Of a stretch of DNA of 23,031 bases, positions 1 through 11,900 are shown piece by piece. The notes beneath the pieces were generated by a model. It had not been told where the DNA came from, made no database searches, and saw only the letters and a list, made by a program, of their open reading frames with translations. The stretch's first letter is position 1. Every line of letters starts with the position of its first letter. Both the position numbers and the translations under genes were made by a program. The stretch comes from Klebsormidium nitens (Eukaryota; Streptophyta; Klebsormidiophyceae; Klebsormidiales; Klebsormidiaceae): assembly GCA_000708835.1 (NCBI GenBank), contig DF236972.1, forward strand, positions 239,328 to 262,358, given 5' to 3'.

Positions 1-518
1 CTTCTAACAAATTCCGCAATTAAAAATCTGGACAAGCAATTGTGGCTGTGACGGAATTACGATCTGAGGGGCACCGTATTCAGCTCAAATTTCCGAATCG
101 CCGCTCAGCTGATGCCACGTGTCCTCTTTTTCGGCGATAAAACACCTAACGTGATGTCACTAATCTGCACAAGGCTAGTTACATTTGCGTTTGAAAGGTC
201 GAACATTAACGATGTTCGCACTCATGTCAATCAGCCCTTGCGGATTTGCGAGGTTCTGTCTAAACCACGTACTGCATTTTTTAACCTTCAACGGCAGAAC
301 TAGACGGAGCCCTCTGAAGGAACCACATCTGATCGAGGCTGATGTTCTTCCTACTGGTTTCAGTATTCATTTTTAGCAGTGGGCTTAATTACGACGTGTC
401 AGTAGGGCTTTCGAATGCTCGCACAGAGAGGAAGTCTCTTACAACTTCTCGGGATCCTAAGAGCTGATCACAGCCATGTATATGAGGCTGTTGGCCCGGC
501 CCAGGTGAAGCCAGTGTG

Positions 519-653
519 CTACATTCCTTTCAACAAAGTGCGCTTTTCAAGTTGGTGTGGTGTCCTCTCGTATGCTGTGGCAGTGACGCTACGCTCCAGT
601 GAGTCTCTAAGCTCATCAGCATCATCAATCTTGATCTTTGACGCCACACTGTT
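519..653 (-). CDS. Possible terminal exon of an unidentified minus-strand gene
   Basis: On the minus strand an AG at 655-654 is followed by 44 open codons ending in TAG (519-521). The peptide (SKIKIDDADELRDSLERSVT in the middle) has the charged, helical look of real protein. A longer minus-strand open stretch at about 830-1102 (LGWHTVHLFECKSAGIDIMI) could be an earlier exon, but I found no convincing donor and phase to join them, and I do not recognise either. This may be chance or a decayed element. Confidence 0.2.
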   Translation of the reverse strand, partial: NSVASKIKIDDADELRDSLERSVTATAYERTPHQLEKRTLLKGM

Positions 654-3057
654 CTAATCTTCTTCCACCTTTACGCCTTATTCAATCCAAACGGTTCGTC
701 AAGTCAAAAACTGCATGCGACCAATTTCCCGACATAGAGCTTTGCAAGCAAAGCTTGAGCATGTTTGAAACAGGCTGTTTCCAAGCGTGTCTAGGTTTGT
801 GAAGCTCTGCAAAAAGCAGATCCGCCCTCTTATCTTTCACAGCCAGTTTTACCATTGTGACACGCTGGTCCCGCGAATGGGTCCCCGTCCATTTTGGCCT
901 CAACTATTTTCAAGGCTATTGGAATCATGATATCGATGCCAGCACTCTTACATTCGAACAAATGGACGGTATGCCAGCCCAGGTACGCCTTTGGGACGGC
1001 TGTGATTAATGGCGTTTTTTCCGGAATCAAAAAGGTCCCGAACCGCTCATGCGGACAACTTGACGCCAGTGGCTGAGAGAAGCACGACAGTCTCGTCGAC
1101 AAAGCGCGTGCTCAAATTGCGAATAGCCCAACAAACCATCCGACGGAGGCGTTGCTGCGGCGGCTAGAGTCTAACTTTTCCGCCGCCACACGTCTGTCAC
1201 GACTTTGTTGCGGCGCACGAGCGCAAACCTTTTTGAGCTCCTGTCCGTTGCAGTTGTTGGTTCCTTTACTTGCCACGACTATAAGCTAAGCGCACACCGC
1301 CTTAGTTTCTGAGGGGCTGACTTCATCTGTGATTTGTCCTCTCAGACTTTCAGAGAAGGAGCATTCATCCGTGGTGACCGTGAGACTGTCGGGCCCGCCC
1401 GGACTGGCTTTAAGCACCCTCGATAGTGAGGCTGACCGTTTAGCGTCAAAGCTTCCAAGCATGGATTCTAGGGCTCGAAAAGCCCTTAGCCTTCACTCTG
1501 TCGGCCGAGGCACAGTTGGTGGGTGCAAGAAAATTAAGGTGACAATGCTTTCGCTTACTTCAATCACGTCAGCAAGCGCAGAAATGCCAAGGCGCTTTGT
1601 TCCGATCCCGTTCCGATCAACCCGCAGTTCCTAATCCGTCGGAGTTCGCCACCCATTCACCAGCAGGTTCCATCCGCTCGCCCACCTCGACGTTTTTAGT
1701 TTCCTTCCATACTGAACAAGGTGCCTTGTTCAGCAATGTTGTCTACGCTATTCGAATCGTCTCAAAGCTGCCAGCTTGTACGGTACGTCAAGCTTACCGC
1801 CCAATTATTCCAAGATGATCTCCATCAAGCCTGCTTGGAATCTCGCGCTTTCGTGTATCATCATACGGCTCCTTTGTTGGTTTCTCCTCACGTGGGCACA
1901 ATGATCCAGGCGCCTTCAAGTTGCTAGTGGGTCGCCCAGTCACCTGATTTGCACTGCCTTGGTTCCTTAAGCTGTTACGAATCAATTCGTGAGCGTAGGA
2001 CTCACGCCTTCGTGGTTCTGAGGCCACATCTGCCGATCCTTCAGGCTCAGTTCTATGCTGCTTCTGCGTGTCTTATTCTCCCTCCACGATCCTCCCCCGA
2101 TTCGAAGTGAGGGCTGGAACCTGTCTCCCCCTGCGAAAGCAGGTGGGTTGGTTCAGCCTTCTGTGCTCAATAGGCGGCTTTTGAAGCCATGCATTTTCAA
2201 GCCAATCTTCCCTTCGACTGCACGTCAATAATACTCCATGCTGTGCTGGTCAGAAACCATGTTTCCAGCGGTTCTATTTCCGTCAGACAGTTCATCATTT
2301 GAGACGCAGAGCGACAGCCCCTCGGGTGCATCCCTCGAGGCATTCCAATCATCTCCCTGCCACCAAAAAGTTTGCCAAGTATAACGAGTTGGGTTACGGC
2401 TTTGATAAAAGGATCAATCACTGGGTACCAGAGTCCCAAGCAATGTAACCTGAATTTTGACGCCGTTTCCTGAACCTTAGAGCAACGCCTTGAAACTTCT
2501 TGACTACTGCGGTGACTTGCTCCAGCTTTCAATCGTGGGACTTGTAAGTACCTTGGATATAATCCATACTTTCCATCGGTAGCTCTCACCCCTGGGACGG
2601 ATCTGAATACTGTGCTTGTGAAAGAGTCAAGTACGATTGGAGAATGTGGTCAATGTGGCATGTGGGCTATGAATGATTACGTACTGGATCCGGTCGTCCA
2701 GAATCACCCAACGGGGAGTCGACGTGCTCAAGAGATTCATGAGCCAGCTCCAAACCGTAAGTGCTGTAACATACTCTCAGCGTTCTTCTTGCATGTGGAC
2801 ATGTGTGATGAGTCACTCAAAGCTGATTATACACGATAAGGTCAACTTCCGGACATGCTCTAATGCTCATTTGGGTAATTGACGAGCGGTTCTCGTCAGT
2901 ACGCCAGGGTTTGACCGACTCGGGAACATGCATTGATTGCATCCGCAGAGTTGCAGTATGCAACGGACCAATCAACCTTCTAACCTTATTGAATAGTCAA
3001 AGCATCAATCTGACTGATGAGATGATCATGGATCATTACTCTTTCATTATGACTCAT

Positions 3058-3123
3058 GAGCATTGAGCTAGATCATTCCGTTCTGCAATTCGTGAGCATT
3101 GAGCTAGATTCCGTTCTGCAATT
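3058..3123. repeat. Two-copy direct tandem repeat (36/30 bp)
   Basis: GAGCATTGAGCTAGAT followed by TTCCGTTCTGCAATT occurs twice in a row, at 3058-3090 and 3094-3123. The first copy has three extra bases (CAT/TCA) in the middle. The sequence is non-coding on inspection. Confidence 0.8.
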
Positions 3124-3315
3124 GTTCATGGGACGTTCAATGTTATGAATTCGAAACCATGCTCCAACGCGCTGATTGACATATGACGAGCACCCCGGGA
3201 GCACCGCCCGCCGCCCCGATATTCTGATACAGCGTGTGAGACAGAGAGTGACTATTTCACACATGAAACACACTCAAATTCAGTCAGCATGCGCGGCTTT
3301 CGCACGGCCCAGGCC

Positions 3316-3672
3316 GCCCGGGGGGGGGGCGGGTGTGGAGAGTAGCGTACAAAATTCCTTATCTCAGGAACCTTTCCCAATCTCAGGACCGGCGACACCT
3401 GTAGTATGTGAGGTACAACTCCGCCGTTCATGGACAAAGAATCTAGGCCCTTAGGTTTGCATTGAATCTGCATCGAACGGCTTCGATCGTATTCTTACAT
3501 TCACCGGGCGGCCGCGTGAAATGCGTAGACATTGTAAGAGGGGTTCCACAATAGGGAAGAAACTTAACCCCAGAACCCCCGCCGCGGTTGTTCCCTCAGA
3601 TCCGGAATATCCTGAGATCCGGAACCTGAGATCAAGTTCTGTACGCTAATCTCCACACCCGCCCTCCCGGGC
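3316..3672. repeat. Fold-back element with imperfect inverted arms (MITE-like)
   Basis: The arm at 3316-3389 (G-rich start, then GGGTGTGGAGAGTAGCGTAC, then two ATCTCAGG boxes) reappears reverse-complemented at about 3598-3672 (GGGTGTGGAGATTAGCGTAC, two ATCTCAGG boxes). The best-matching core is about 25 bp with one or two mismatches; the rest of each arm, about 75 bp, carries small indels. The inner 200 bp have no open frame of note. No clear target-site duplication is visible, so classification as a transposable element is inference. A run of ten G starts at 3320. Confidence 0.6.
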
Positions 3673-4508
3673 CCAGGCCAAGAGCGGCGGGACGGGCCCT
3701 GCTGATCATGTCTTTATCCCGAGAAGTGCAGGCTTGTGTGGCCCACCCGATCATGCGCGCGGCCGCGACCAAAAGCTGCGACGGGCGGCGCGTCTAATCG
3801 GGGGTTGCAAGGGTTTAGTCTGACTGAAATCTGGATTGGCAACCGTGGATTGTTTGTTGGCAAAATCGAACGGCTGACCCGCTGCACATCTACGCTGGCT
3901 TTTCTCAACGGTTTAGATTGCGGCAAAGTGCTTTCCTCTATCACAAATCCCTACTCGAAGCCCAGTGTAGTTTTCAATTCTAAGTTCCCGCCGTGTTTTA
4001 TCGAAGAGGACAATTTGAAAATTTGAGCTGCTTCAACTTGAAGGCCAGAAGCCAGAGTGCAATGTGCTCTGGATTGCCGCAGACTGCCGTTCTGCATGCC
4101 ACAACTTCAAGAAGGAAGCTGCATTCGCAGGCCAATCTTTGCACAAGTCTTCGCTTGTGAAGCTTGGATGCTGGACAATCTGGATGCAAGCTTTGGTTCC
4201 GAGAGCCGGATCAACGCAAATGCTCGGAAAAGCTGGCTGGTTGTCCATCTTCCCTTGGCCGCAATTGTGGGCAGATTTCTGAATGCAATTTGAGGCGGCA
4301 GCACCAGCATAATTGAGTAGGGCAAGCGCACCAATAGTGGCTTGTCCGTGTTCAGGGAGGCGCGGGGAGGCGACAATCTGAGCAGAGGTGCATTCACAGC
4401 GGATGCCGAGCCTTCGCTAGGCGGTAGCGTTAAGATGAGGATTCAGCTGAGCTCGGAGTCGTGCTGATCCTGTTTGCAAACTGCGTTGCACCAGCAGGGA
4501 GTAGCATA

Positions 4509-5900
4509 ATGGATTGGGAATTGAGCAAGGAGAATGTGCAGCCCTTGAGGTCTGGAAGAGATGTCAAACTCCTCAATGCAGCATTGAAGACGAAGATAGA
4601 AGCGGAAGCCAGTGCCAAAATCAAGGTGGAAAAGCTAGAAAGCGAGCGCAGGTAAGATGGTTATGCGTAGCCATCCCTCACCGGCATAAACAGCCGATGC
4701 AGGAGACCTGTCAATTTGCCGCTCTGGTCAATTGTTGCCTTAGAATCGGCACTGTCCATGTCTTACTTGATGGAAACAGCGGTGGTTTGAGCGTGACATC
4801 TTGCTGCAGGTCATTTGAACGTGACATCCAGTTCTATGATGGTGACGACCCTCTGGCACCGTGGCTCAGGTGAGCATTTGGCGCAGCATTTTCAGGCCTT
4901 GCCTGACGCAATCGACAAGGAGGATACAGCCTGTAGATGAAGAAGTGTGCATCAATGTTTGGTCACAAGCTTGTCAACTCCGATCACTGAATTAAGCTGT
5001 GGTGGTATCTGACGGCTATTCTGTCATGCTGCCAGGTACATCAGGTGGATAAAGGACTCATATCCATCTGGAGGCATCGAGTCCGAGAGCCTGCCCGTCC
5101 TTGAAAAGTGCACAAGAACCTTTCAGCGGGTGGCACGTTATCGGACGGACGTGAGATACCTGAGGGTCTGGATACAATATGTGAGTCCATCCGATTTGCA
5201 AGCTGGTCAAATCCCGGAAAGGACTGCAGTATGCTGACAGCCGGAGGTAGAACAAGATCGAGGCAGCCCAAAGCATTCGTACTGTTGCGCAACCTGCAGG
5301 GAAGCTGTTCTGAATCACAAAGTGACCTTTCGAAGCTCAACGAGTAATTGACTCTGTGTCACAGTAGCATACGCAGCCTGAATTAGCTGCTGATACTGAT
5401 TGATCTTCTCATGTAGGCTGATGCATGTGTCGATGCGAAGGACATCTTCACATTTCTGGAGAAGAACGAGATTGGGCAAGATCATGCACTCTTCTACGAG
5501 GCGTATGCTACAAATCTGGAACTTCGGCGAAACTATGCAAAAGCCAGTGAGGTCTATAATTGGGGTATTGCAAGGTGAGACAATTCCATCTCTGACCGTC
5601 ACCCGCGACGGTACCTGTCTTGATTGCGTTGTGCAGAGTGCACCATACTCTGCGAGAGGGTTTGCACTGCACCTTGCTGCCTTTAGGACCTGCCCACACT
5701 CACAACGTCTGAGCAGGCTCTGAAAATTTCAAGTTTTGACAGGAAGTATCAACAAAGTGTAGTGAAGTCTCTGCAGAGGCTTGCCATTCATTCATTCTCT
5801 TGCGTCCTCCAGACGAGCTGAACCAACGGAGAGGCTTGTCAACATGTACAAGGCATTCGAGGATCGGATGCAGAAGCGCCTAGAGAGGAAGAAACAGGAG
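4509..5900 (+). other. KEN box 1 and TPR-like Mad3/BUB1 homology region 1 (exons 1-5)
   Basis: Exon 1 opens with MDWELSKENVQPLRSGR, nearly identical to the KEN1 segment of BUBR1/Mad3; the KEN codons are 4527-4535. Exon 2 (4810-4869) reads FERDIQFYDGDDPLAPWLR, matching the first TPR helix. Exon 3 (5036-5180) has YIRWIKDSYPSGG and ends in RYLRVWIQY. Exon 4 (5417-5574) has IFTFLEKNEIGQDHALFYE. Exon 5 (5813-5900) has AEPTERLVNMYKAFEDRM. These are the standard landmarks of Mad3/BUB1 region 1, which folds as TPR-like helices; in BUBR1 and Mad3, KEN1 and this region bind Cdc20. Splice phases across the block are 2, 2, 0, 2, 0 and join without frame breaks. Introns here are short (158-238 nt). Confidence 0.93.
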
Positions 5901-8900
5901 GTAAGCAGAATGTCGAGTTGATGCCTTTCTTGCACTTTGGAAGATTTTGTAGATGTCATGCAGTGAGGCAATCTCGGCAATCTTGCGTATGCATGCTTAG
6001 TAATATTTCAAGGGCTCCAGTAGGATACATTCTGGTGCAAAGCTCTCAGTTTGGCTTAGCATCTGCAGGCAGCAGAGGGGTTGAGTTCAGCACCGGCCAC
6101 TGATGAGAATGCGGGCAGGAGGACGCTCGCACCACTCAGATCTTCAAACCCGTCAGGTGATTATACACGGTGTCCAACAGCAAGAGCAGGTAGATGAAGA
6201 TAATCTCAGGCTGTTATAAGGATGAGCCTGCCTTGTCAACTGGTGTCTGCTGATCCACTCTCAATATCATGTATCTTGTCCCTGAGCTCCAGTTTCATTC
6301 GGACATGCTCTTAGGTCAGGTTCGCCTGCCGGCACACTTTCAGGGCAGGAAGCTCAACGGCGCAATCCTTTTGTGCAGTACGGCCCCCGCAACCCATGCA
6401 AAACCAGCAGCGTCCTAAGCGAAAAGCAGCACCAACTCCTCCAAAAAGGTAGCCTGCACTTCATCCTTCTCTCAGACAGAAGTAGAGCTTTGTCCTCGCT
6501 GATGAAGAAGCTGATGCAAACACTAGCAAGGCGCATCAGCAGCAGGTCTGGCTGAATGATGAATGAAGCTGATGTTGGCGTCGCAACCTCGATCTGACCA
6601 GAACAGAGAGTTGTGGTAGATATGCGTCAACATTAAGGCAGCTGCTCTAGCAGTAGCATGATGAGCAGACTGTCTGACCAGCATACTGCCACTTGGATGC
6701 AGCAAGCTGGACATATTTGTGGATGAAGCGTTTGGGGGCCCTTCCGCTGGGCCTAGCATTGCTGCGAGCGGCAGATCAGAGGCTCTTGGGCCTGCTCCGC
6801 TTTGGGAGAAGCTGCCAACTCAGGCGGAGGGCAGCAAGGAGAACTGGCAGAAGGCTTCGCAGTGGAGCGGCATGAGGCTTCCGCAGAAGAAGACCAAGTC
6901 CGCTAATGCAGGGAGCGGCTTGGAGGTCTTTGTGGATGAGGAATTTGCTCAGTAAGTCTTGTTTTCAGATTCTGAAGAGCGAGCCGCGAGCATCTCAGAT
7001 GGTTGTAGCTCACACACCTCCCTCTGTTGCAGAATGCAGAGTTGATACACTTTGACTCAAGTGAGGGGATATCTGGTTGCTGATAGATGCATCGCTTGTC
7101 TCCATCCTTCCAGCATTCAATTTCCAGCATTCAGTCCGAACTCACGTAAGCCATCTGTTGATCTTTGCCAAGTCGATCAAGGAAGCCTCTCATTGGATCT
7201 GGCTTGGTATCCCTGAAGGCGTACTTGCATAGATGTGAAGCTTTAATTGTCTTTCTGCAGCTCTGATTCTCATGGATCGGGCAAGTCAGACAATGAGGCA
7301 TCCATCCGACAAAAGCTGGAGGGGAAAATCCTTGCACACAAGTGAGGGACCCATATTTGCTTCACGTTCGACCTCTGACGGGTTCACATAAGCCCTCTGC
7401 TGAAGCTGAGACTTGCTGTTGTAAGCGGTCCAATACTGTCTCTGATTGCCTTCCGCCAGCATCTGATGCCAACTCGAGAATTTTCTCCGTCTCATGCTTG
7501 CATTGGTGATTAACTGCTCAAAGGGTATTGGACAGCACCTTAATCAAGCTGCTTGGCATGCAGAAAGCGGACCGAGTCGGAGAGCCTGAAGGAGGATCCT
7601 CTCCGTCACTTCACCAAAGTCCAGCCAGCACCGCCCGGCCATACTGGGCCCGTTCCTAGCCTCGTTGCAGGTAAGGTGCAAGGTCGAGTCTGGTAACCCT
7701 GGTCTGCATCCTTTAACTTCTGAACACTTCTTAGTCCTCGCTTCTATCCTTCCAAAGAACTCAAAAGATTCTCGTCATCGAATTCTCAAAAACTTCGAGA
7801 GACGCTTGAGTTCTCTTGTCTGTTGTCAAGACTCTTTATTTTTCGAAGAACCTTTCTTGAGAAGGCTGTCGAGTTGCCCGGATTGCAATAAGGGATTGCC
7901 GAAGACTTACAAATCTTGAACGTCTCTCTTTATCCAGCTTCGTATGTTCGACTTTGACCCAGCCTGCACTTCTAGCTTTGTTGAAGTTGCTTTCAGTGCA
8001 GTCATCTCTTTCAGAGATAGCAAGCTTTAACTTTAGTGAGACTATCTGCAAAGGATCTTATCTTAATATCAGCAATAAACCGCTGCAGTGACCAACGCCA
8101 GCCCCAAATTTTCTAAAGGAGCCGCCCTGGCTACCTTCGCCTACGATACCGAGGCCATCAAGGGACCCCACGGCCAAGAGCTCTCCTTTGAGGAGCTGCA
8201 CGCCCGCGACTGGGAGCAGACACACAGCTTGGAGGACGAACCAGTTCCCCAGCCCCCTCCCTCGACTGCCGAACCCGTCCCAGAGAGACCGCGCTCGCTG
8301 CTGTCCCTCTTTGCGGACGTAGCGGGGCCCGCTGAGATCTCATCCACGGAAACCCAAGGGGCAACCGACTCTGAGGGGCTGGCAGCAGAGTACCAACGGC
8401 TGAACATTGGGGGTAGTGAACTGGGGGGTCAAGCAACCAGGGCGCACTCGGGCCCTGGAAGCGAGAAAGCGGTAGCCGACGACGGCTTCTTAGGGGGCCT
8501 TAACGCCCCTACCGAGTCGCCCGTTAGCAGGCATGGGGGCCTCGTCGACCCGACCATCAACACACAGGAGGCAATGGCAGAGATTATGTCCATGTTCAAC
8601 CGCCCGCTCCCAGTAGAAACGGGGCGCAAGAACCTGAAAAGCTCCGTTTCAAAAGAGCGGCGAGAAGCCCGGGGAGCCTTTTCCCAGCCCGCCTTCGACT
8701 CTCCCCCGGCTCACGACCCCACCCTCCAGATCTTTGCTGACGACTTCGTCCCGCGTGCCGCCAAGCCGCCCACTGGGAAGGAGAAAACGAGCAGAGGGTT
8801 CGGGCCTGTGGCTGGCCCCGAAAACAAAAACAAGGCCTCCGAAAACGGGGCTGGATTTGAGTCGGACGCAGAGAACAGGCCCCCTCCGACCGCGCAAGCC

Positions 8901-11900
8901 CCCCGCGCCTTTCCAGCTCGCGACATCCAATCCCCGACCGCTCAGGAGTCCGCTCTCCGCCCTCTAAGCGTGGACCGGATCCAGCAGCTAAACGTCCAGT
9001 TCAGTGCCGGCCAGCTAGCGTCTGACTACCCAGAAAGCGAGCAAACGGAGCCCCTGTTTGAAGAAACCGAACCCCTCCCGAACCCGTTCGAGTCAGGCGG
9101 GAACCCAGCGGAGGCCGCACTCCGGGTAGCGGGGCAGGGCGAACTAGAGGGGGACGACTTTCAGGTGTGGAGCGACGACCCCACGGAGAGGGCAAGCAAC
9201 TCGAATGCGCCTCAGCCCGTCAGCTTCTTGAGCAAGCCGAAGCTGCCTAGAGATGACCCTTCAGCCGAGCGGTCTCGTCCTGCTGAGCACCCGGCCTCGT
9301 TAGAGACCCCAGTCGCGGGTTTCAGCGGCCGCTTGGAGGGGCGCGGCCTGGGATCGACACGTGGCAGCCAGGCTGAGCCTGACGACAGGGCGGGCAGGGA
9401 GGCTGGCGCATGGTCTGACGTCTTCATCCCGGTGAAGTCCCTGGCGAGGTCGCCTGGCAGCGTACAGCGACCACTGCAAAGCAGAGTGAGTGATGCAGCC
9501 TTGTCTCAGCTTCAAGTAACTGGGCTTCTTTAAAGCTGGCTTTCAAATGATCATAGAGCTGTCCCACTTCTAAAGAACTGCCAAGAGGTGCACATGCAGA
9601 ACTCTAAATCCTTATATGCTGACAACATGTATGGAAGCTGCTCGCTTTGAGATGTCAAAAGCGTCTGCTCTCGTGAATGCGTTCTAAAGACTGTTCGAAG
9701 ACGGTTTGGCATCTGCCATTGACGTGCCAACTTTCGGGCTCAACGACTCTGCCTATGGAAGCCTCTGTTTGCGGAAGTAAAGCTCACTCACTGCGATCCG
9801 TTTGACAGTCGAACTTCGTATCAAGACTAGAAAGGTAGCACGTGGCAGTTGTTCTCAAAAGGAAAAATTAGGCCTGACTCCCTCTTCATCTCGCAGGACG
9901 CCTCTATTCGCCCATCCGACTCCGCCCCACAACCAGCCGCACTCCAGCCGCAGCCCCCGGCCCCTAAACTAAACCTAACCCCGGGGGTCCCCCTCGACCC
10001 GTGGGACCCTGCGCTCATCGCCTCTCTCCTCAACACCCTTAACCCGCCCCTAACCTCCTACGAGGGTTTCGTTAACCTCGGCGGCGAGAGCTTCGAGGGC
10101 GCGTCCGCCCTCCGGCTGGTCAAGCGCAGCGCCAAGAGCGGCGGCGCCATGCTGCAACTAGGGCGGGAGACGTACGAGGTGAAGCAGTGCGTCGGGAGCG
10201 GCGCGTTCGCGACGGTGTACTTGGCATACCGGATGGACGCAGGGTACACGACGGACCTGATGGACGAGTCGGAGGATGACGGCATGCTGGCGCTCAAGGT
10301 GTGTGGTTTGTTGTATCTTTGATTGGCACAGGCAGTCGCGCGTTTGGCAGTGTGACGCTGAAAATGTCGTCAGACACAAAACCAGTTCTTTACCGTTCTC
10401 AGATCCATGGAGTGTGACTCCACCAGCTGGAGACGTGTTGTCTTTTTCCTGAAGTCTGCTTCAAATATGAACTCGCCCTTCCGACTGACTTGCTGTTCGA
10501 TGACACTGAGAGTGCTAGACAATACCAAGCTCGAAGCACAACTATGATTCTGAACGGGTTCCTGTCAACTTCCTGAGGCGCTGCATAACTTTCCTCTCTT
10601 TCAGTGTTCCGAAGGTCTGTTACTGCTGGTATGACGCCATCCCGACCTCGTCAGAACTGCTCGACAACCCGTTCCGCCACCCTTTTCGTCGTGAAAAGCT
10701 GTTTCATTCAGGATTCTCACAAGATATTTCTCCTTCGCGCCTTCAGGTCCAGCGGCCCGCCTGTCCGTGGGAGTTCTACATCTACCGCCAGCTGGACGTC
10801 CGGATCCCCGCGGCGGAGCGGCGCAGCTTCGGCTCCGCCAAGCGGCTGTTCTGCTACGCCGGAACCAGCGTTCTGGTCGCCCCCTACGGCGAGCACGGCA
10901 CTCTGCAGGACCTGGTGAACGCGTACCTGGCGGCCGGCCAAAAGGGCATGGACAGCACCACGGAGGTACGTACCGAGTAGCCTAAAGTGCCCTTCGACTC
11001 AAAGTGCTCCTACCTTGTGGCTTGTGGATCGCTTGGTTTGGTGTAAGGAGTCGAGGATCAAGTGCAAGTAAGATACTATGGCTGAAACACATGTCTCTGA
11101 ATGTTTCGGGTTTAGGATCCTAATCAATAAGGTGCTTCTAAGCTTCGCAACGTTGCTGGGGCTGTAGGGCACGTTCGTCAAGCGAAACCTCGCAGCCCAG
11201 GTTCGAAGCGTTTAGTATTCTGACACTCAGCTTATCGTGATGGGCATTCGAATCAGCCCGCGCTTTCCTTACGATTTTAGTTTCGCAACTCACAAGCAGC
11301 TTTGAGGGCTCCGATCTAATCTTTACGGTCACGATATCCTGTCGTTCACCAAGTACTTTCTAAGCTGAAAGCTGAAGCAACTCTGTGCCGTTCTGCTTGC
11401 AGGCTGTCGCTGTCTTCTACACAATCGAGCTCCTCCGCATGCTCGAGGTCCTCCACGAGGCGGGCATCATCCACGGGGACTTCAAGCCGGACAACCTGCT
11501 CATACGGAACGACTGGTAAGTCTCGCTATGCGGACACTGCTGTCGGTTCGTACAGATAGCAGCAACAATCGCAAGGTCTGGGATCGTGTGCTGAGCGTAC
11601 TGTTCGTCAGATTTGTTGCAAATTTACCACAGTCGTCTAGAAATCTTACTTTGGGGTGGCTTAGTTGAATGGGTGACGACAGCAATCTGCATCTGGAAGC
11701 TCATACCGGATTGCCGTTACATTCAAGATTAGTTCTCTCATGTACAGAGAGCGACTACTAGTCGGACAAATTCGTACACCAGATAAAGCACCAGATTAAG
11801 CCCATTCTTTGTCCCTTTTTCGTCTTCCTCCCGTCCCATCGCTGTAAGGAAAAACAATACTCTCCCATGCAGCTTTTTCCAGACCTTTAACTTGCTTTTC

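Larger units (their letters stand above)
1..4508. other. Upstream region without a recognised gene
   Basis: All frames are broken into pieces mostly under 130 codons, usually without ATG, and none matches a family I know. A GC-rich stretch at 1090-1220 is open on the plus strand (LVDKARAQIANSPTNHPTEA) but has no start and no joinable neighbour. The minus-strand frame at 2197-2589 is the longest (130 codons, GTG start) and is unrecognised. The region also contains the two repeats listed separately and, from about 4030, the likely promoter and 5' leader of the MadBub gene. No tRNA or rRNA was seen. Confidence 0.5.

Noticed and set aside
2197-2589. A 130-codon minus-strand gene
   Set aside because: No ATG start, no recognised motif, no supporting splice sites and codon use unlike the real genes.
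8088-9533. A stand-alone 481-codon gene starting at 8088
   Set aside because: Its start would be a GTG split by a splice acceptor. Upstream and downstream exons join in phase to the Mad3 and kinase parts, and the last 16 codons lie in an intron after a GTGAGT donor.
9849-10322. A separate small kinase-fragment gene
   Set aside because: The first 16 codons precede a clear CTCGCAG acceptor and the last 8 follow a GTGTGT donor. It is exon 14 of the MadBub gene.
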